NCBI RefSeq assembly: GCF_900143085.1
Contig: NZ_FRCZ01000001.1
Span: 496,001-560,000 of the forward strand
Direction of reading: 5' to 3'
Length of the DNA stretch: 64,000 nucleotides
Source: Gracilibacillus kekensis
GTDB lineage: Bacteria; Bacillota; Bacilli; Bacillales; Amphibacillaceae
The notes beneath the pieces were generated by a model. The model searched no databases, was not told the origin of the DNA, and worked only from the letters and a program-made list of their open reading frames with translations. Below are positions 1-9,245 of this stretch, in pieces. The position numbers were made by a program, and so were the translations under genes. Positions within the stretch are counted from its first letter, which is position 1. Each line of letters begins with the position of its first letter.

Positions 1-20
1 ACCATTCCCTTCCTAATTTT

Positions 21-875
21 TCAGGAGTTCTTTGTCCATTGTTCCAGCCATTTATAATTGTGACAGAGAGCTGTTGCTGTATCGTATTGGCTACTAAAAT
101 CTTCAATTCCGATATATCCATCATATCCAACCGATTTTAAATCAAGTATTACCTGCTGCCAGTCCACAATTCCTTTTTCGACTGGTGCCCATTCGACTCG
201 CCACTTCACGTCTCCAGCCTCTGTTTCAGCATCATTGACCCATATTGCATTTTTCATATGGATATGCGCTAAATAATCTCCCAACATTTGCATACCGAGA
301 AGATGATTCTCATACCCTTCATGCACCATGTTACCTGGATCATAAAGAACACCGACATACTTAGCATCCAACCCTTCCAATAACCGAAGAGCTGCTGAGG
401 CGCTTGCCGCAATGGTGTTGTGATGTGTTTCAATAAGTCCTTTCACACCATATTTACTACACAGTTTTTCTGCTTATTTCATGTATTGTCTTGCATTTTC
501 GAACAACTCTTGGAAATTTCCGTCACGATGATACTTTGGAACACCTAAACGAATAAACGAGGCCCCAAGTTTATTCGCAACTTGTAAAACCTGCTCTGTC
601 TCTTCTAAATTATCTGTTAAATAAGGGGTCACACTTAATGTTTCGATGCCATATTGAGCTGTTAATTGTTTCAGCCTTTCTAATTGGTCATCCGTCGCTT
701 CTGGATCAATGGTACATTTATTGTTCCGCCAAAAACTTGTCTGTTCTTGCTTTAGACTGTCTGATATTTCTTTAAATCGCCATTCTACAGCTTGATAACC
801 CGCTTCCTTCATCATTGGCAATAAAGCTTCAGGTGATTGATCATGGGCCATTACGGAGAACACAGAATACTTCAC
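21..875 (-). pseudogene. Sugar phosphate isomerase/epimerase (TIM barrel), interrupted by in-frame TAA
   Basis: This is an AP-endonuclease-2-like TIM-barrel sugar isomerase/epimerase reading frame of about 283 codons, a normal length for the family. It starts at GTG 875 behind an AAGGGGG ribosome site. A single TAA at 474-476 (minus strand) follows the residues ARQYMK. The same frame then continues as AEKLCSKYG and keeps the rest of the fold. The expected metal ligands of the family remain: Glu in IETHH, Asp in LYDPGN, His in HIHMKN and Glu in IGIEDFS. There is no other damage, so this is a very recent nonsense mutation, a base-call error or read-through. A near-perfect cre site lies just upstream, which points to catabolite control. 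The substrate cannot be told from sequence. Confidence 0.8.
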
Positions 876-896
876 CTTGTTACCCCCTTTTGTATT

Positions 897-910
897 TGTA
901 AACGTTTTCT
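897..910. promoter_or_regulatory. cre site (CcpA binding)
   Basis: The 14-mer TGTAAACGTTTTCT matches the Bacillus cre consensus TGWAARCGYTWNCW at every position. It sits 22 bp upstream of the GTG start of the interrupted sugar isomerase, where CcpA-HPr(Ser-P) binding would repress transcription. The match is seen in the sequence; its function is inferred. Confidence 0.7.
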
Positions 911-1204
911 TTTATTCTTATTCAAATACTATCAATATTTTTCATTCGATTCTCTAATCTTATTGCTCTTCATTTGACTGAGATTGCTCAACGGTTCGAT
1001 AAATTCCAATAATAATTCTGGTCAACATCCCTATTACAAAGGGTTTGACAACATTCTTATGTTGCTCAACGAATCGTATTTTTCTTCCTTGTATTTTTCC
1101 GATATTACTAAAAAACGGACAACATGTCTTATTAAAAGTTGAAGCATTTTCTCAAATTCAGAACGTAATTCTTTTACCATGGGAACGAAAAAATAATACA
1201 CTAT

Positions 1205-1233
1205 TTGACATTCTCTTCCTCATGTGATATTAT
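1205..1233 (+). promoter_or_regulatory. Sigma-A promoter of the cvfB leader
   Basis: TTGACA at 1205-1210 and TATTAT at 1228-1233 are separated by exactly 17 bp, so this is an almost perfect sigma-A promoter reading rightward. Transcription would start near 1240, more than 300 nt before the cvfB start codon, leaving a long structured leader. Confidence 0.8.
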
Positions 1234-1239
1234 TATTTA

Positions 1240-1522
1240 GTTAACAAATGTGAGGTAACAAATAAGAGTATCTGGCATTCTGCATGAAGTTTTTTGAAGA
1301 TGCTTATTCACACTGGCGCGACTTCGGGGTCGCAAGGACGTAAGAGCAGGTAGGGCTTACGTTGCTTAAGTTAGAAAATTCCAGTGGAACATGTACCGCG
1401 GTTAAGTGAAATTCCAATTATGAAATTTCCCACCCGAGTTTATCGGGATAAAAAATAATAAATCTTATGCGTTACTTTATCAAACAAAGGGGTACTCTTA
1501 TTGTAAGAGTACCCCTTTTCCA
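1240..1522 (+). ncRNA. Structured leader or small RNA upstream of cvfB, family unassigned
   Basis: The span between the strong promoter and the intrinsic terminator is rich in possible RNA structure. CACTGG (1311-1316) can pair with CCAGTG (1381-1386). The two enclose a hairpin GCGAC/GTCGC (1318-1322 with 1329-1333) and a 7-bp hairpin ACGTAAG/CTTACGT (1338-1344 with 1356-1362). A further small hairpin CCCGA/TCGGG lies around 1434-1446. Promoter, multi-helix element, terminator and gene is the layout of a riboswitch or attenuator, or of a free-standing RNA of about 280 nt. It does not match the conserved cores of the T-box, SAM, TPP, lysine, c-di-GMP, ZTP, 6S, SRP, tmRNA or RNase P RNAs as I know them. 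Confidence 0.5.
1486..1519 (+). terminator. Intrinsic terminator before cvfB
   Basis: A perfect 15-bp stem (1486-1500 with 1504-1518, 3-nt loop) ends in a short T run. It lies 33 bp before the cvfB start, so it either ends the leader RNA or acts as a regulated terminator for cvfB. Confidence 0.75.
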
Positions 1523-1551
1523 ATACATATAAAATGAAAGTAGGTCTTGAT

Positions 1552-2397
1552 ATGAACAAACCAATAGGTACAATTCAAACATTGGAAGTAGTAAGAGAAA
1601 TGGATACTGGCTATGTACTAGAAAACGATATCCTTTTGCATCATAATGAAACAGACTCCGCACTCGACGAAGGGGATATGACAGAGGTTTTCCTTTATCG
1701 AAATAAAAAAGGGCAAACAATTGCTACGACCCAATTACCACATATTCAAATCAATATTTACGGCTGGGCAGAAGTCGCGGAAGTGTTGCCACACCTAGGT
1801 GTTTTTGTAAACATTGGTACATCTAAAGAAATGCTCGTTTCAAAGGATGACCTTCCATTATTTGAAGATGTATGGCCAATTGCAGGCGATCAGCTCTATG
1901 TCACGTTAGGAAATGATCAGAAAGGTCGTCTTCTCGCACTTCCGGCTACAGAAAGCATCTTTGAGAGGGAATTTGAAGCAGCACCAGATCGGTTATTAAA
2001 CACGACAATTACCGGGCGTATTTACCGAACAGGCAGAGAAGGATCTGTAGGCATAACAGAAGAAGGCTACCGGGCGTTTATCCATCACACCGAACAAAAA
2101 GAAGAGCCTCGGCTTGGTGAACAAGTGAAAGGTCGCGTGATTGACATTAAGGAAGATGGCACGATCAATGTTTCGTTAAGACCGTTTAAAAAGGAAAGTA
2201 TCCGTGAGGACGCTGATGAAATTTTAGCTCATTTAGAAGAAAATGATGGTGTGATTTCATTTTCTGATAAGAGTGATCCTGAAGCAATCAGAGATACTTT
2301 TCATATTAGTAAAGCAGCCTTCAAACGAGCACTTGGAAAATTAATGAAGCAAAGAAAAATCGAACAAGTCGATGGAAAGACCTATCTAAAACAATAA
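1552..2397 (+). CDS. cvfB: CvfB/YitL-type S1 RNA-binding protein
   Basis: CvfB (YitL in B. subtilis) is a cytosolic RNA-binding protein. In staphylococci it affects virulence-gene expression and RNA turnover. The 281-residue product has the family order of S1-type OB folds in the first two thirds (including GRIYRTGREGSVGI and VKGRVIDIKEDGTINVSL) and a C-terminal winged helix of about 70 residues (GVISFSDKSDPEAIRDTFHISK onward, KRALGKLMKQRKI). I chose ATG 1552 because GAAAGTAGG lies 7 nt before it; an ATG at 1534 has no ribosome site. It is one of few rightward genes here. A strong promoter, a structured leader and a terminator precede it, so expression may be controlled by read-through. Confidence 0.88.
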   Translation: MNKPIGTIQTLEVVREMDTGYVLENDILLHHNETDSALDEGDMTEVFLYRNKKGQTIATTQLPHIQINIYGWAEVAEVLPHLGVFVNIGTSKEMLVSKDDLPLFEDVWPIAGDQLYVTLGNDQKGRLLALPATESIFEREFEAAPDRLLNTTITGRIYRTGREGSVGITEEGYRAFIHHTEQKEEPRLGEQVKGRVIDIKEDGTINVSLRPFKKESIREDADEILAHLEENDGVISFSDKSDPEAIRDTFHISKAAFKRALGKLMKQRKIEQVDGKTYLKQ

Positions 2398-2407
2398 CCT
2401 CTTTTTC

Positions 2408-2449
2408 AAGCTTCACGGGAGACAAAATGGATTCCCGTGAAGCTTTTTT
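2408..2449 (+). terminator. Terminator of cvfB
   Basis: A 13-bp perfect stem (2408-2420 with 2433-2445) is followed by a T run, directly after the cvfB stop and before the convergent transporter gene. The arm contains CTTCACGGGA, the same core as the palindromic arrays at 9.1, 16.4 and 22.9 kb, possibly by chance. Confidence 0.85.
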
Positions 2450-2450
2450 A

Positions 2451-3770
2451 TTACCTGTTCTTGGATATTGCCGCAGTCCTCAGAAATATCAACAAAATGA
2501 TTAGTTCCATTAGAAAGCCTATCGATTGCGCCAGAGCACCGATCGATCCGCCCCCATCTGGAAAAACAAAAATGAGGATAAATAAGGCGGTTACGGCTGC
2601 CACGACATTACCTGTTTGCGAAAAAGACATAATCTTAGTTTTGTTTCGAATCATCAGGATCCCATTGGCAAAATCGATCCACGGAAAACAGAGTGTAAAA
2701 AGCACAAAGAATTGCAATGCTAAAATACTATGGTCAAGTAACTCTCCGGAAACGCCAATGATATTTTCAAAAATCCATACCCCAACTGGTGAATAACCAA
2801 TAATCATTAACATGATACTTGGGATCAAGCTCATAATTGCTGTAAATCGAAGTACTGCACCTTGATCTTTCGGATAAAAATTAATAACGATCTGATGCAC
2901 ATAGGTGGCAATACTATTCAGTAAATGCACGACAGATAAAGCGACGGCATAGGAAGCAATCGCAATTTCCGCTTTTGTACTCCAACCAAGCACTGCATTT
3001 ATCGTTGGTGTTACACTAACCGCAATCAAAGACGCTATCATTAACGGACTGTAAAAACGGAAGATCTGTGATTGCTTTCTAATATGATGCTTGTCCTTTT
3101 TTGGTGGTAACTCCTTGACGATCAACCTTCCCTCCAACACACTGACAAGAGCCTCAACTGCCATTCCAGCTAAAAAGATGTAAGCACCAATATAACCGTG
3201 ATTCACCTTATCATTTGCAAGCAAAAACCAAGCTAAAGCAGCCATAACTATTAATCGTATCGCCATCCCTATTGTCAGCCATTTTGTTTTCAGATTGGAA
3301 ATAATCACACCTTGATACAAACAACGAACTCCTGAAAAAATCGTGACGAACATCAAAACGCGATAGGCATCTATTGTAGGCTGCAGCATCCGGTCACTAA
3401 CACCAAGTAATCCAGAAAAGAATACCTCTCCCAATGGCGTGTAGGCCAGGATCAGGCTTAACAAAAAAATAGCTGCCAATACATAAAAGGTAGCATTTTT
3501 CATTAATTTGTAGGAAATACGATCGCGCACTAAGGTTGAACACGTTTGTCGTAATATAACCGCACAGCGTTCTAATAATGCGAAAAGACTCATAGCAACA
3601 GAGTAACTTGCAATGACAACCGCCGGATCTGGTGCACGAGCTAGTGTGCTGTTGATGATAACATGAGAAATGGTTACCAAACTTGCAGATAAACCTAGCG
3701 GAATAAAGAAATATAAAAGTGTACGAAACGAAACATGGTGTCTAGTTGAATCCGCTTTCTCTACTTTCAT
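2451..3770 (-). CDS. MOP-superfamily (MATE/flippase-like) membrane transporter
   Basis: The product is about 439 residues with roughly twelve hydrophobic segments, arranged as two similar halves separated by a charged cytoplasmic loop (KELPPKKDKHHIRKQSQ). This is the layout of MATE drug exporters and polysaccharide flippases. It has no strong signature of a named subfamily, so the substrate is unknown. I place the start at ATG 3770 (MKVEKADS); the frame stays open upstream through GTG and TTG codons and no candidate has a convincing ribosome site. It converges on cvfB and shares the intergenic terminator region. Confidence 0.65.
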   Translation of the reverse strand: MKVEKADSTRHHVSFRTLLYFFIPLGLSASLVTISHVIINSTLARAPDPAVVIASYSVAMSLFALLERCAVILRQTCSTLVRDRISYKLMKNATFYVLAAIFLLSLILAYTPLGEVFFSGLLGVSDRMLQPTIDAYRVLMFVTIFSGVRCLYQGVIISNLKTKWLTIGMAIRLIVMAALAWFLLANDKVNHGYIGAYIFLAGMAVEALVSVLEGRLIVKELPPKKDKHHIRKQSQIFRFYSPLMIASLIAVSVTPTINAVLGWSTKAEIAIASYAVALSVVHLLNSIATYVHQIVINFYPKDQGAVLRFTAIMSLIPSIMLMIIGYSPVGVWIFENIIGVSGELLDHSILALQFFVLFTLCFPWIDFANGILMIRNKTKIMSFSQTGNVVAAVTALFILIFVFPDGGGSIGALAQSIGFLMELIILLIFLRTAAISKNR

Positions 3771-3987
3771 TATGAACACGTCCCAAAGTATGTTTAACAA
3801 ACATTGCAGTATATTACGTAATACTACGCATACGAAAAAAGCATTAGGTTAAACTAATTTCGTTAAGCATATCTCATTTAATCATAGATTAATTTTAAGA
3901 ATAATGCTAGTTTAAGGACCATTCATAGAAAAGATTTCATCGTGATTTAACAAAAGCTTTTCGAATTCTAATGAACTTCAAATCACA

Positions 3988-4022
3988 AAAAAATGAAACA
4001 GTAGAACCGTCCCCACTGTTTC
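3988..4022 (-). terminator. Terminator of the DUF2804 gene, dispersed-repeat type
   Basis: GAAACAGT (3995-4002) pairs with ACTGTTTC (4015-4022) around a loop containing GGGGACGGTTCT. Seven Ts follow on the minus strand. The stem touches the stop codon at 4023. This AACAGTGGGGACGGTTCT sequence is a familiar dispersed repeat in Bacillaceae genomes (from memory). Confidence 0.7.
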
Positions 4023-5042
4023 CTACCATCTGGCAATATGGTCTTCTGCCCAGCCAAACAGATTTTCGATTTGTATGTACTGTCCACCATTGAGTTTAAT
4101 GTTGCCGGTATAAGTACCGAATAGTTGATGTACTTCGGATTGAATGATGATCGCATTTGTTGCAGCAACACGTTCATATTCCGGGGTGAAAGTAAGGTTC
4201 ACTTGATTCGTGTGTCGTGTTTTCATTTTCCATGGCTGCATCCAGTTATCCTTGTTATATTCCCATTCCATGTCATCATGAATTTTATGTAGTTGCCCAT
4301 TAACAATGATTCCGTTCTCATTTTGTCCCGTTCCATCAGTCCATTGACCACCGATATTAATACCGATTAAATCATTATCTTTGCTATAACCTGAAGCAGA
4401 ACCCCAATTCCATTTCGATTTGTATGGCCATTTTCCTCGACCAAAATCTAAACAGGCAAAACTATCTTTACTGTCAAAAATAAAGGTGTTTTCTCCCCAA
4501 TCCACTTTTCCTTGGGTCGGGAGGGCCGGTTGTTTTGCTGTGTATTGAAAGTGCTTTTCACTCCATGGAATAACGACATGCAACGCTTCTAATTGTTGCT
4601 GCCTTTGTATCATGAGATCTGCAGTTAACATTTCCTTCTGTTCGCCAAAATCCGGGCATTTCACATGTATTTTTGTTTGATTTGTGTCTTCACTAATTAG
4701 AATGGTCATTTTATCACTTTTAAACTGCACCGATTCTAATACCTTAACAGGCATCTCAATTCCCCTGCTTAAAGGGATCAACACGGTTTCTTCGGCAAAT
4801 GCTTTCGTTTCCCGGTCATAAATATATACAAACAGACTTGCTGCATAATCAATATCCGAAATCGTTGCTGAGAAAAGCAAGTGATCATTGGTGACACACC
4901 AGTAATTCCACTTTTTCTTGCGTCCAAAGGATCCTTTTACATTAGGGTGAATAAAAGGATCACGTGCCCAACCGATTGCTTCAGGATTTAACTTACCATT
5001 TTCCTTACAAAGGGGTGTTTTTGAGATAATTTCCTTTGCCAA
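4023..5042 (-). CDS. DUF2804 domain-containing protein
   Basis: The 339-residue soluble protein has the features of DUF2804: an N-terminal GKLNPEAIGWARDP segment, many aromatic beta-strand repeats, WPYKSKWNWGSASG in the middle and the C-terminal GWAEDHIARW. The biochemical function of the family is not known to me. There is no signal peptide. It starts at TTG 5042 behind AAGGAGAG, 38 bp downstream of the GGDEF/EAL gene, and may be cotranscribed with it. Confidence 0.8.
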   Translation of the reverse strand: MAKEIISKTPLCKENGKLNPEAIGWARDPFIHPNVKGSFGRKKKWNYWCVTNDHLLFSATISDIDYAASLFVYIYDRETKAFAEETVLIPLSRGIEMPVKVLESVQFKSDKMTILISEDTNQTKIHVKCPDFGEQKEMLTADLMIQRQQQLEALHVVIPWSEKHFQYTAKQPALPTQGKVDWGENTFIFDSKDSFACLDFGRGKWPYKSKWNWGSASGYSKDNDLIGINIGGQWTDGTGQNENGIIVNGQLHKIHDDMEWEYNKDNWMQPWKMKTRHTNQVNLTFTPEYERVAATNAIIIQSEVHQLFGTYTGNIKLNGGQYIQIENLFGWAEDHIARW

Positions 5043-5080
5043 TACTGCTCTCTCCTTTTTTAACGTCTCTATTGAAAGGC

Positions 5081-8000
5081 TTAACTTCTGAGCAAATAAT
5101 GCTCTGTTTTTTCAGCCACTATTGGTCTACTAAAATAGAAGCCTTGCGCATACGTGCAATTCTCCTCTTTAAGTATATCTCTTTGCGCAGCTTTTTCTAC
5201 ACCCTCGGCAGTGACCGTTAGTTCTAATGAATTAGCCATAGAAATGATAGCACGAACAATGGCAGCATTATCCATATCATCATCCATATCTCGTACAAAC
5301 GACTTATCAATCTTTATGTTAGTAATTGGTAAATGCTTTAACATTGCTAGTGATGAGTATCCTGTACCGAAGTCATCAATTGCAATTTGCACGCCACTTT
5401 TCCCTAATTCCCTTAAGATATTTATACTGTTTTTCACATTCTTAATCGCCATACTTTCTGTGATTTCCAGACATAAAAACGATGGTGATAAGTCAGTTTC
5501 TTCTAAAATAGTGGTAACCGTTTGTACAAAACCTTCTTGTTCTAACTGTTTCGGAGAGATATTCACCGATATTGGCACCGGTTTAAAGCCTTTATCGATC
5601 CATTTTTTATTTTGCAGACAGGCTTCCTTTAATACCCACGTTCCAATAGGAATAATTAATCCAGTCTCTTCTGCTATTGGTATAAAATCGAGTGGTGAAA
5701 TCAAACCTTGCTCAGGACTATTCCATCTTATTAATGCTTCCACACCTGTAACTTCATTTGTTTTCATATCTACTATTGTTTGATAATTCAGTATTAATTC
5801 CTTGTTATCCAATGCTTTTCGCATGCGATTTTCTAACAAGAATCGCTTGGTTGTTTGTGAATCAACATCAGAAGTATACATCTCCATTTGACTTTTGCCA
5901 TTTTCTTTGGCTTTATACATAGCCATGTCTGCACGACGAGATAATTCGTCGAAATCTCCTCCATTGTCTGGATAAATACTGACCCCGATACTTGCCGATG
6001 TAAAAATTTCTTGATTTTGTATAATGAAGGGCTGTTTAAATTTCGAAATAATTTGTTCAGCCACTCGATAAACTTTGTTTACATCTTTAATACTAGACAA
6101 TAGAATAATAAATTCATCACCGCCTAAGCGTGAAACGGTTGATTGTTTTTGTTCATCTTTCGTGTTCAGCGTTTCTTTAACTGATCGCGTTAAAGATTTA
6201 GCTACCTTTTGCAACAATTGATCACCTGCAAGATGTCCTAATGTATCATTGATGACTTTAAATCGATCCAAATCGATCATTAAGATCCCCAGTTTATAGT
6301 TATGGTATATCGCATTCTTTTTATAAGAATCCCAACGTTCCTTTGCCATTTCTCGGTTTGGTAAACCAGTGAGACTATCATGAAAAGCTAGATGTCTGAT
6401 TTTTTCCTCTGTTTTTTTCTTTTCTGTGATATTTGTGATCGAACCAATAATGCGAATCGATTTTCCTTTGTCATTACGAATAGCATCACCTGTTACATAT
6501 ACCCAGAGCTCTTCCCCTGTTTTTCCATGCAAGCGAAACTCCACTTTTAATGGGACATTCTTATCTTTCAGCATTTGAATTTGATTAACTACATCGGTAA
6601 CGTCTGCCGGATGAATTAAATTTAAAAATGCTTGTGTATCTGCGGGCAATTCTTGGTGAATAGCATTAAAAATATCCTTACTGCGTACGTTCCAGCGAAT
6701 ACGATTCGTTTCTGTATCCCAATCCCAAATCCCATCATTTGTGGATCGTGAGACAATTTCAAGTTGTTCTGCAATCGATTGGGTCTGTTCAAATAAATCA
6801 TCTCTCTCTAATGCAGCTGCTGAAATCGTAAAGCTTACCTGTGTTATATCTGCAGAACTTATTAAAATATATTCATCAACATTACTAACTATTGCGATAA
6901 AACCCCAATCCCCTCGTTCATTCCTGACAGATTGTACACGAACAAACTCATCATCTTTCATTTGAGGTAACCAATCAATTGGCGGAAATTGTTCAATGGG
7001 GACTCGCAGTCCAGTTGGAGGTACGGGATCATCGTGATTACTAAATGCTTGTGCTATTACTACATGTTTCTTCTCTTTATCGTTTTTATCCCATAAAGCT
7101 AAACAACCCCATTGATTCTTCTCTCCAAACATATTGGATAGACGGAATTTTTTCTCTCTAGCGGACGTTGCCCATTTCTCAACAAAATTATCATATCGTT
7201 TAATAATGTTCTCTAAATTTGCCCTTGTTCCGAGCAACTGATTTTGGTTTTGCACATCTTCTTCTGTAGATGTTTTCACTTGAGCAGCACAGCCACAAGA
7301 GGTTCGACAAATAAGATTTGTTTTTATCTTCGTGTGCTCGGAAATTATGGTTTCTCCATTCATTTTTCGATAAAGCACATCAAAGCTTGCCTTGGCCAGA
7401 TCTTCGAATGACTGTTTCACTGTAGACAAGGGGACTTTAAAGTCTTGAGCCGATGGTATATCATCAAATCCGATCACTGCTATATCTTCCGGAACTCGAT
7501 AGCCTGCTTCTGTTAAGCCGTCAATCAACCCCATTGCATTAAAATCCGTTGCTGCAAAGATCGCCGTAAAATCAATTCCTGCTGCCACCATTCGCTTTGC
7601 AACTTCATAACCACTTTGCCTTAATGCATCATTACTTTGGTAAAATAAAGCTTCCTCATAAGGTACACCTGACTGAGATAACGCTTCCAAATAACCAGTG
7701 TAACGATCCTTCATATCTAAGTGTTCATGAATGCTGCCAACAAAGGCAATTCGTTGATGTCCATGCTCCTCCATTAAATGAAGTACTGCATCCTTAGCTG
7801 ATTGAACATTATCTATGATCACTCCATAGGAGGGGATCGAATCTTCCTGATAGCCAACAGTAACAATTGGTTTACCGGTTTTCTCCATTTTGTCTAATAA
7901 TACCTTATCCAGTGGCAATACAGACTGTGGATTGGTCATTAATAACCAGCCATCCATCACATCGGTCCCTACTGGATAATGAAAAGATACTGGGTTATTT

Positions 8001-8137
8001 ACACTAGCACGGGCCTGAAAAGTAAATAAACTTGATTGTGTATTTTGAATTTGCTGCTGAAGATTAATGAAAATTCTTCCGTAATAATCCCCATCTAAAA
8101 AAGGCGATATAAGACCAATCTTCTTGTTTTTGTCCAT
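5081..8137 (-). CDS. LacI-type sugar-sensor/PAS/GGDEF/EAL cyclic-di-GMP protein
   Basis: This 1018-residue hybrid should link ligand sensing to cyclic-di-GMP turnover. Residues about 5-285 are a LacI/periplasmic-binding-protein fold without the DNA-binding headpiece, ending in the usual CRTSCGC tail. About 300-450 is a less clear sensor region. About 460-575 is a PAS domain (DGIWDWDTETNRIRW). A GGDEF domain follows, with intact GGDEF at 672-676 (RLGGDEFIIL). The EAL domain has EAL at 799-801 and DDFGTG at about 921-926. The product-inhibition RxxD site before GGDEF is absent (QKQS there). There is no membrane segment or signal peptide, so sensing is probably cytosolic. The start is ATG 8137. 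Either or both enzyme activities may be live. Confidence 0.9.
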   Translation of the reverse strand: MDKNKKIGLISPFLDGDYYGRIFINLQQQIQNTQSSLFTFQARASVNNPVSFHYPVGTDVMDGWLLMTNPQSVLPLDKVLLDKMEKTGKPIVTVGYQEDSIPSYGVIIDNVQSAKDAVLHLMEEHGHQRIAFVGSIHEHLDMKDRYTGYLEALSQSGVPYEEALFYQSNDALRQSGYEVAKRMVAAGIDFTAIFAATDFNAMGLIDGLTEAGYRVPEDIAVIGFDDIPSAQDFKVPLSTVKQSFEDLAKASFDVLYRKMNGETIISEHTKIKTNLICRTSCGCAAQVKTSTEEDVQNQNQLLGTRANLENIIKRYDNFVEKWATSAREKKFRLSNMFGEKNQWGCLALWDKNDKEKKHVVIAQAFSNHDDPVPPTGLRVPIEQFPPIDWLPQMKDDEFVRVQSVRNERGDWGFIAIVSNVDEYILISSADITQVSFTISAAALERDDLFEQTQSIAEQLEIVSRSTNDGIWDWDTETNRIRWNVRSKDIFNAIHQELPADTQAFLNLIHPADVTDVVNQIQMLKDKNVPLKVEFRLHGKTGEELWVYVTGDAIRNDKGKSIRIIGSITNITEKKKTEEKIRHLAFHDSLTGLPNREMAKERWDSYKKNAIYHNYKLGILMIDLDRFKVINDTLGHLAGDQLLQKVAKSLTRSVKETLNTKDEQKQSTVSRLGGDEFIILLSSIKDVNKVYRVAEQIISKFKQPFIIQNQEIFTSASIGVSIYPDNGGDFDELSRRADMAMYKAKENGKSQMEMYTSDVDSQTTKRFLLENRMRKALDNKELILNYQTIVDMKTNEVTGVEALIRWNSPEQGLISPLDFIPIAEETGLIIPIGTWVLKEACLQNKKWIDKGFKPVPISVNISPKQLEQEGFVQTVTTILEETDLSPSFLCLEITESMAIKNVKNSINILRELGKSGVQIAIDDFGTGYSSLAMLKHLPITNIKIDKSFVRDMDDDMDNAAIVRAIISMANSLELTVTAEGVEKAAQRDILKEENCTYAQGFYFSRPIVAEKTEHYLLRS

Positions 8138-8318
8138 TTCCTCACCACCCTGAAATTCCGGTTATATGTACCCACTGGCTATCTATTCGTGCAAGCGCTC
8201 TAATTCAATGTAGAGATTTAGGTCTTTTTATTCAATTGTAGCATATTTGTAAAAGGTTTCACACTAACGAATTGAATTGATCTATGGGGGTTACGAATGA
8301 TGACAGATTTAGCGTATG

Positions 8319-8777
8319 TTAATGTCTTTCATACTTTATTTTTTTTATTATTTTTAATGCTTGTTCAATATAAATAAAAAGCATTTTTTTATCTTCCTCA
8401 AGAATATTTTTTGATTGGAAAAATAATTGGCTTGAAAATCTTGAATCATTATTTAAAAATGACAGAAGCCCTTCCAGATCTTTTTCAATAAACTCTACAA
8501 TAACTTGTTCCGATATAAACGTTTCTGCTATTGGTCTTTGTATTAACTCATTTAAGTGAATCTGATCCAGGTTATCATTAAATAAATCTTCCACTTTTAT
8601 TTCTAAAACGGTACATAAGTCTATCACTTTATTGATAGAGGCATTATCAAAATCCCTCTTTATCATCGAAAGTAAAGTAGAATATGGCACTTCGATTTTC
8701 TCTGATATTTCCTTTATAGTTAAGCCTTTTCGCTTAACAAACTCAACAAAAAATTCCCCTCTTTTCAACAACACCAC
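8319..8777 (-). CDS. XRE-family helix-turn-helix regulator
   Basis: The roughly 150-residue protein has an N-terminal XRE helix-turn-helix (LTIKEISEKIEVPYSTLLSM) followed by an acidic helical C-terminal domain of unknown role. The start is uncertain: GTG 8777 is the outermost, and GTG and TTG codons follow directly (GTG GTG TTG TTG AAA). It stands alone, leftmost in an AT-rich intergenic region. Its target is unknown. Confidence 0.6.
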   Translation of the reverse strand: MVLLKRGEFFVEFVKRKGLTIKEISEKIEVPYSTLLSMIKRDFDNASINKVIDLCTVLEIKVEDLFNDNLDQIHLNELIQRPIAETFISEQVIVEFIEKDLEGLLSFLNNDSRFSSQLFFQSKNILEEDKKMLFIYIEQALKIIKKIKYERH

Positions 8778-9076
8778 TACTTTCTTTTATATAAGTAAAC
8801 ACTGAGTTTAACTAGATATTCCTTAGTCTTCCTCAAGAAATATAGTAAATATTACCCATATACATATATACCCAGCATTATAATAATCAAAATATACCAT
8901 AATAATGGTATTTACTATTATAAATATTTAATCAAAAGACTCACATGCACAATTACTAACCCTATTTACCTATTAATAATATACTATTTGTCATCAACAG
9001 TAAATATTTAACGGTTTATTTTTGTAATTTATTTCTTTTGGCAATATCTCAATAATTGTATAGCAAAGCAGACACA
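8778..9076. other. AT-rich intergenic region
   Basis: About 300 bases with no coding frame that I can support. The stretch is very AT-rich and carries several TATAAT-like hexamers, so it could hold the promoter of the XRE gene, but no single promoter stands out. Confidence 0.4.
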
Positions 9077-9235
9077 CTCTTCGGATAACCTTTCTCTTCA
9101 CGGGATAAGTCCTCCCCTTCACTGGATAACCTCTACGCTTGACGGGATAACTACTCCTCTTCACGGGATATGTGCACTTATCCCGTGAAGAAGCAGAGTT
9201 ATCCCGTTAACAGCAGAAGTTATCCCGTGAAGAAA
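9077..9235. repeat. Palindromic repeat array, copy 1
   Basis: Reiterated units of about 21 bp carry the core TTATCCCGTGAAGA. Five units on the left are in one orientation (CTTCACGGGATAA) and three on the right are inverted, around a centre GTGCAC at 9172-9177. The inner arms form a long imperfect cruciform. Unit ends vary (CACTGGATAA, CCCGTTAACAG), so the array is diverging. Related arrays lie at 16.4 and 22.9 kb. Confidence 0.85.
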
Positions 9236-9245
9236 CGCCTCAATA

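Noticed and set aside
1045-1227. 60-codon rightward frame
   Set aside because: It overlaps the promoter of the cvfB leader and has no ribosome site or recognisable protein features.
1381-1410. T-box leader (GTGGAAC...TACCGCGG resembles the T-box sequence)
   Set aside because: The spacing of the conserved bases is wrong, no Stem I or specifier loop is seen, and the following gene is not an aminoacylation or amino-acid gene.
8188-8203. cre-like sequence TGCAAGCGCTCTAA upstream of the GGDEF/EAL gene
   Set aside because: Three mismatches to the consensus, too weak to report as a site.
9077-9235. CRISPR array
   Set aside because: The units are contiguous, inverted about a centre and have no unique spacers or cas genes.
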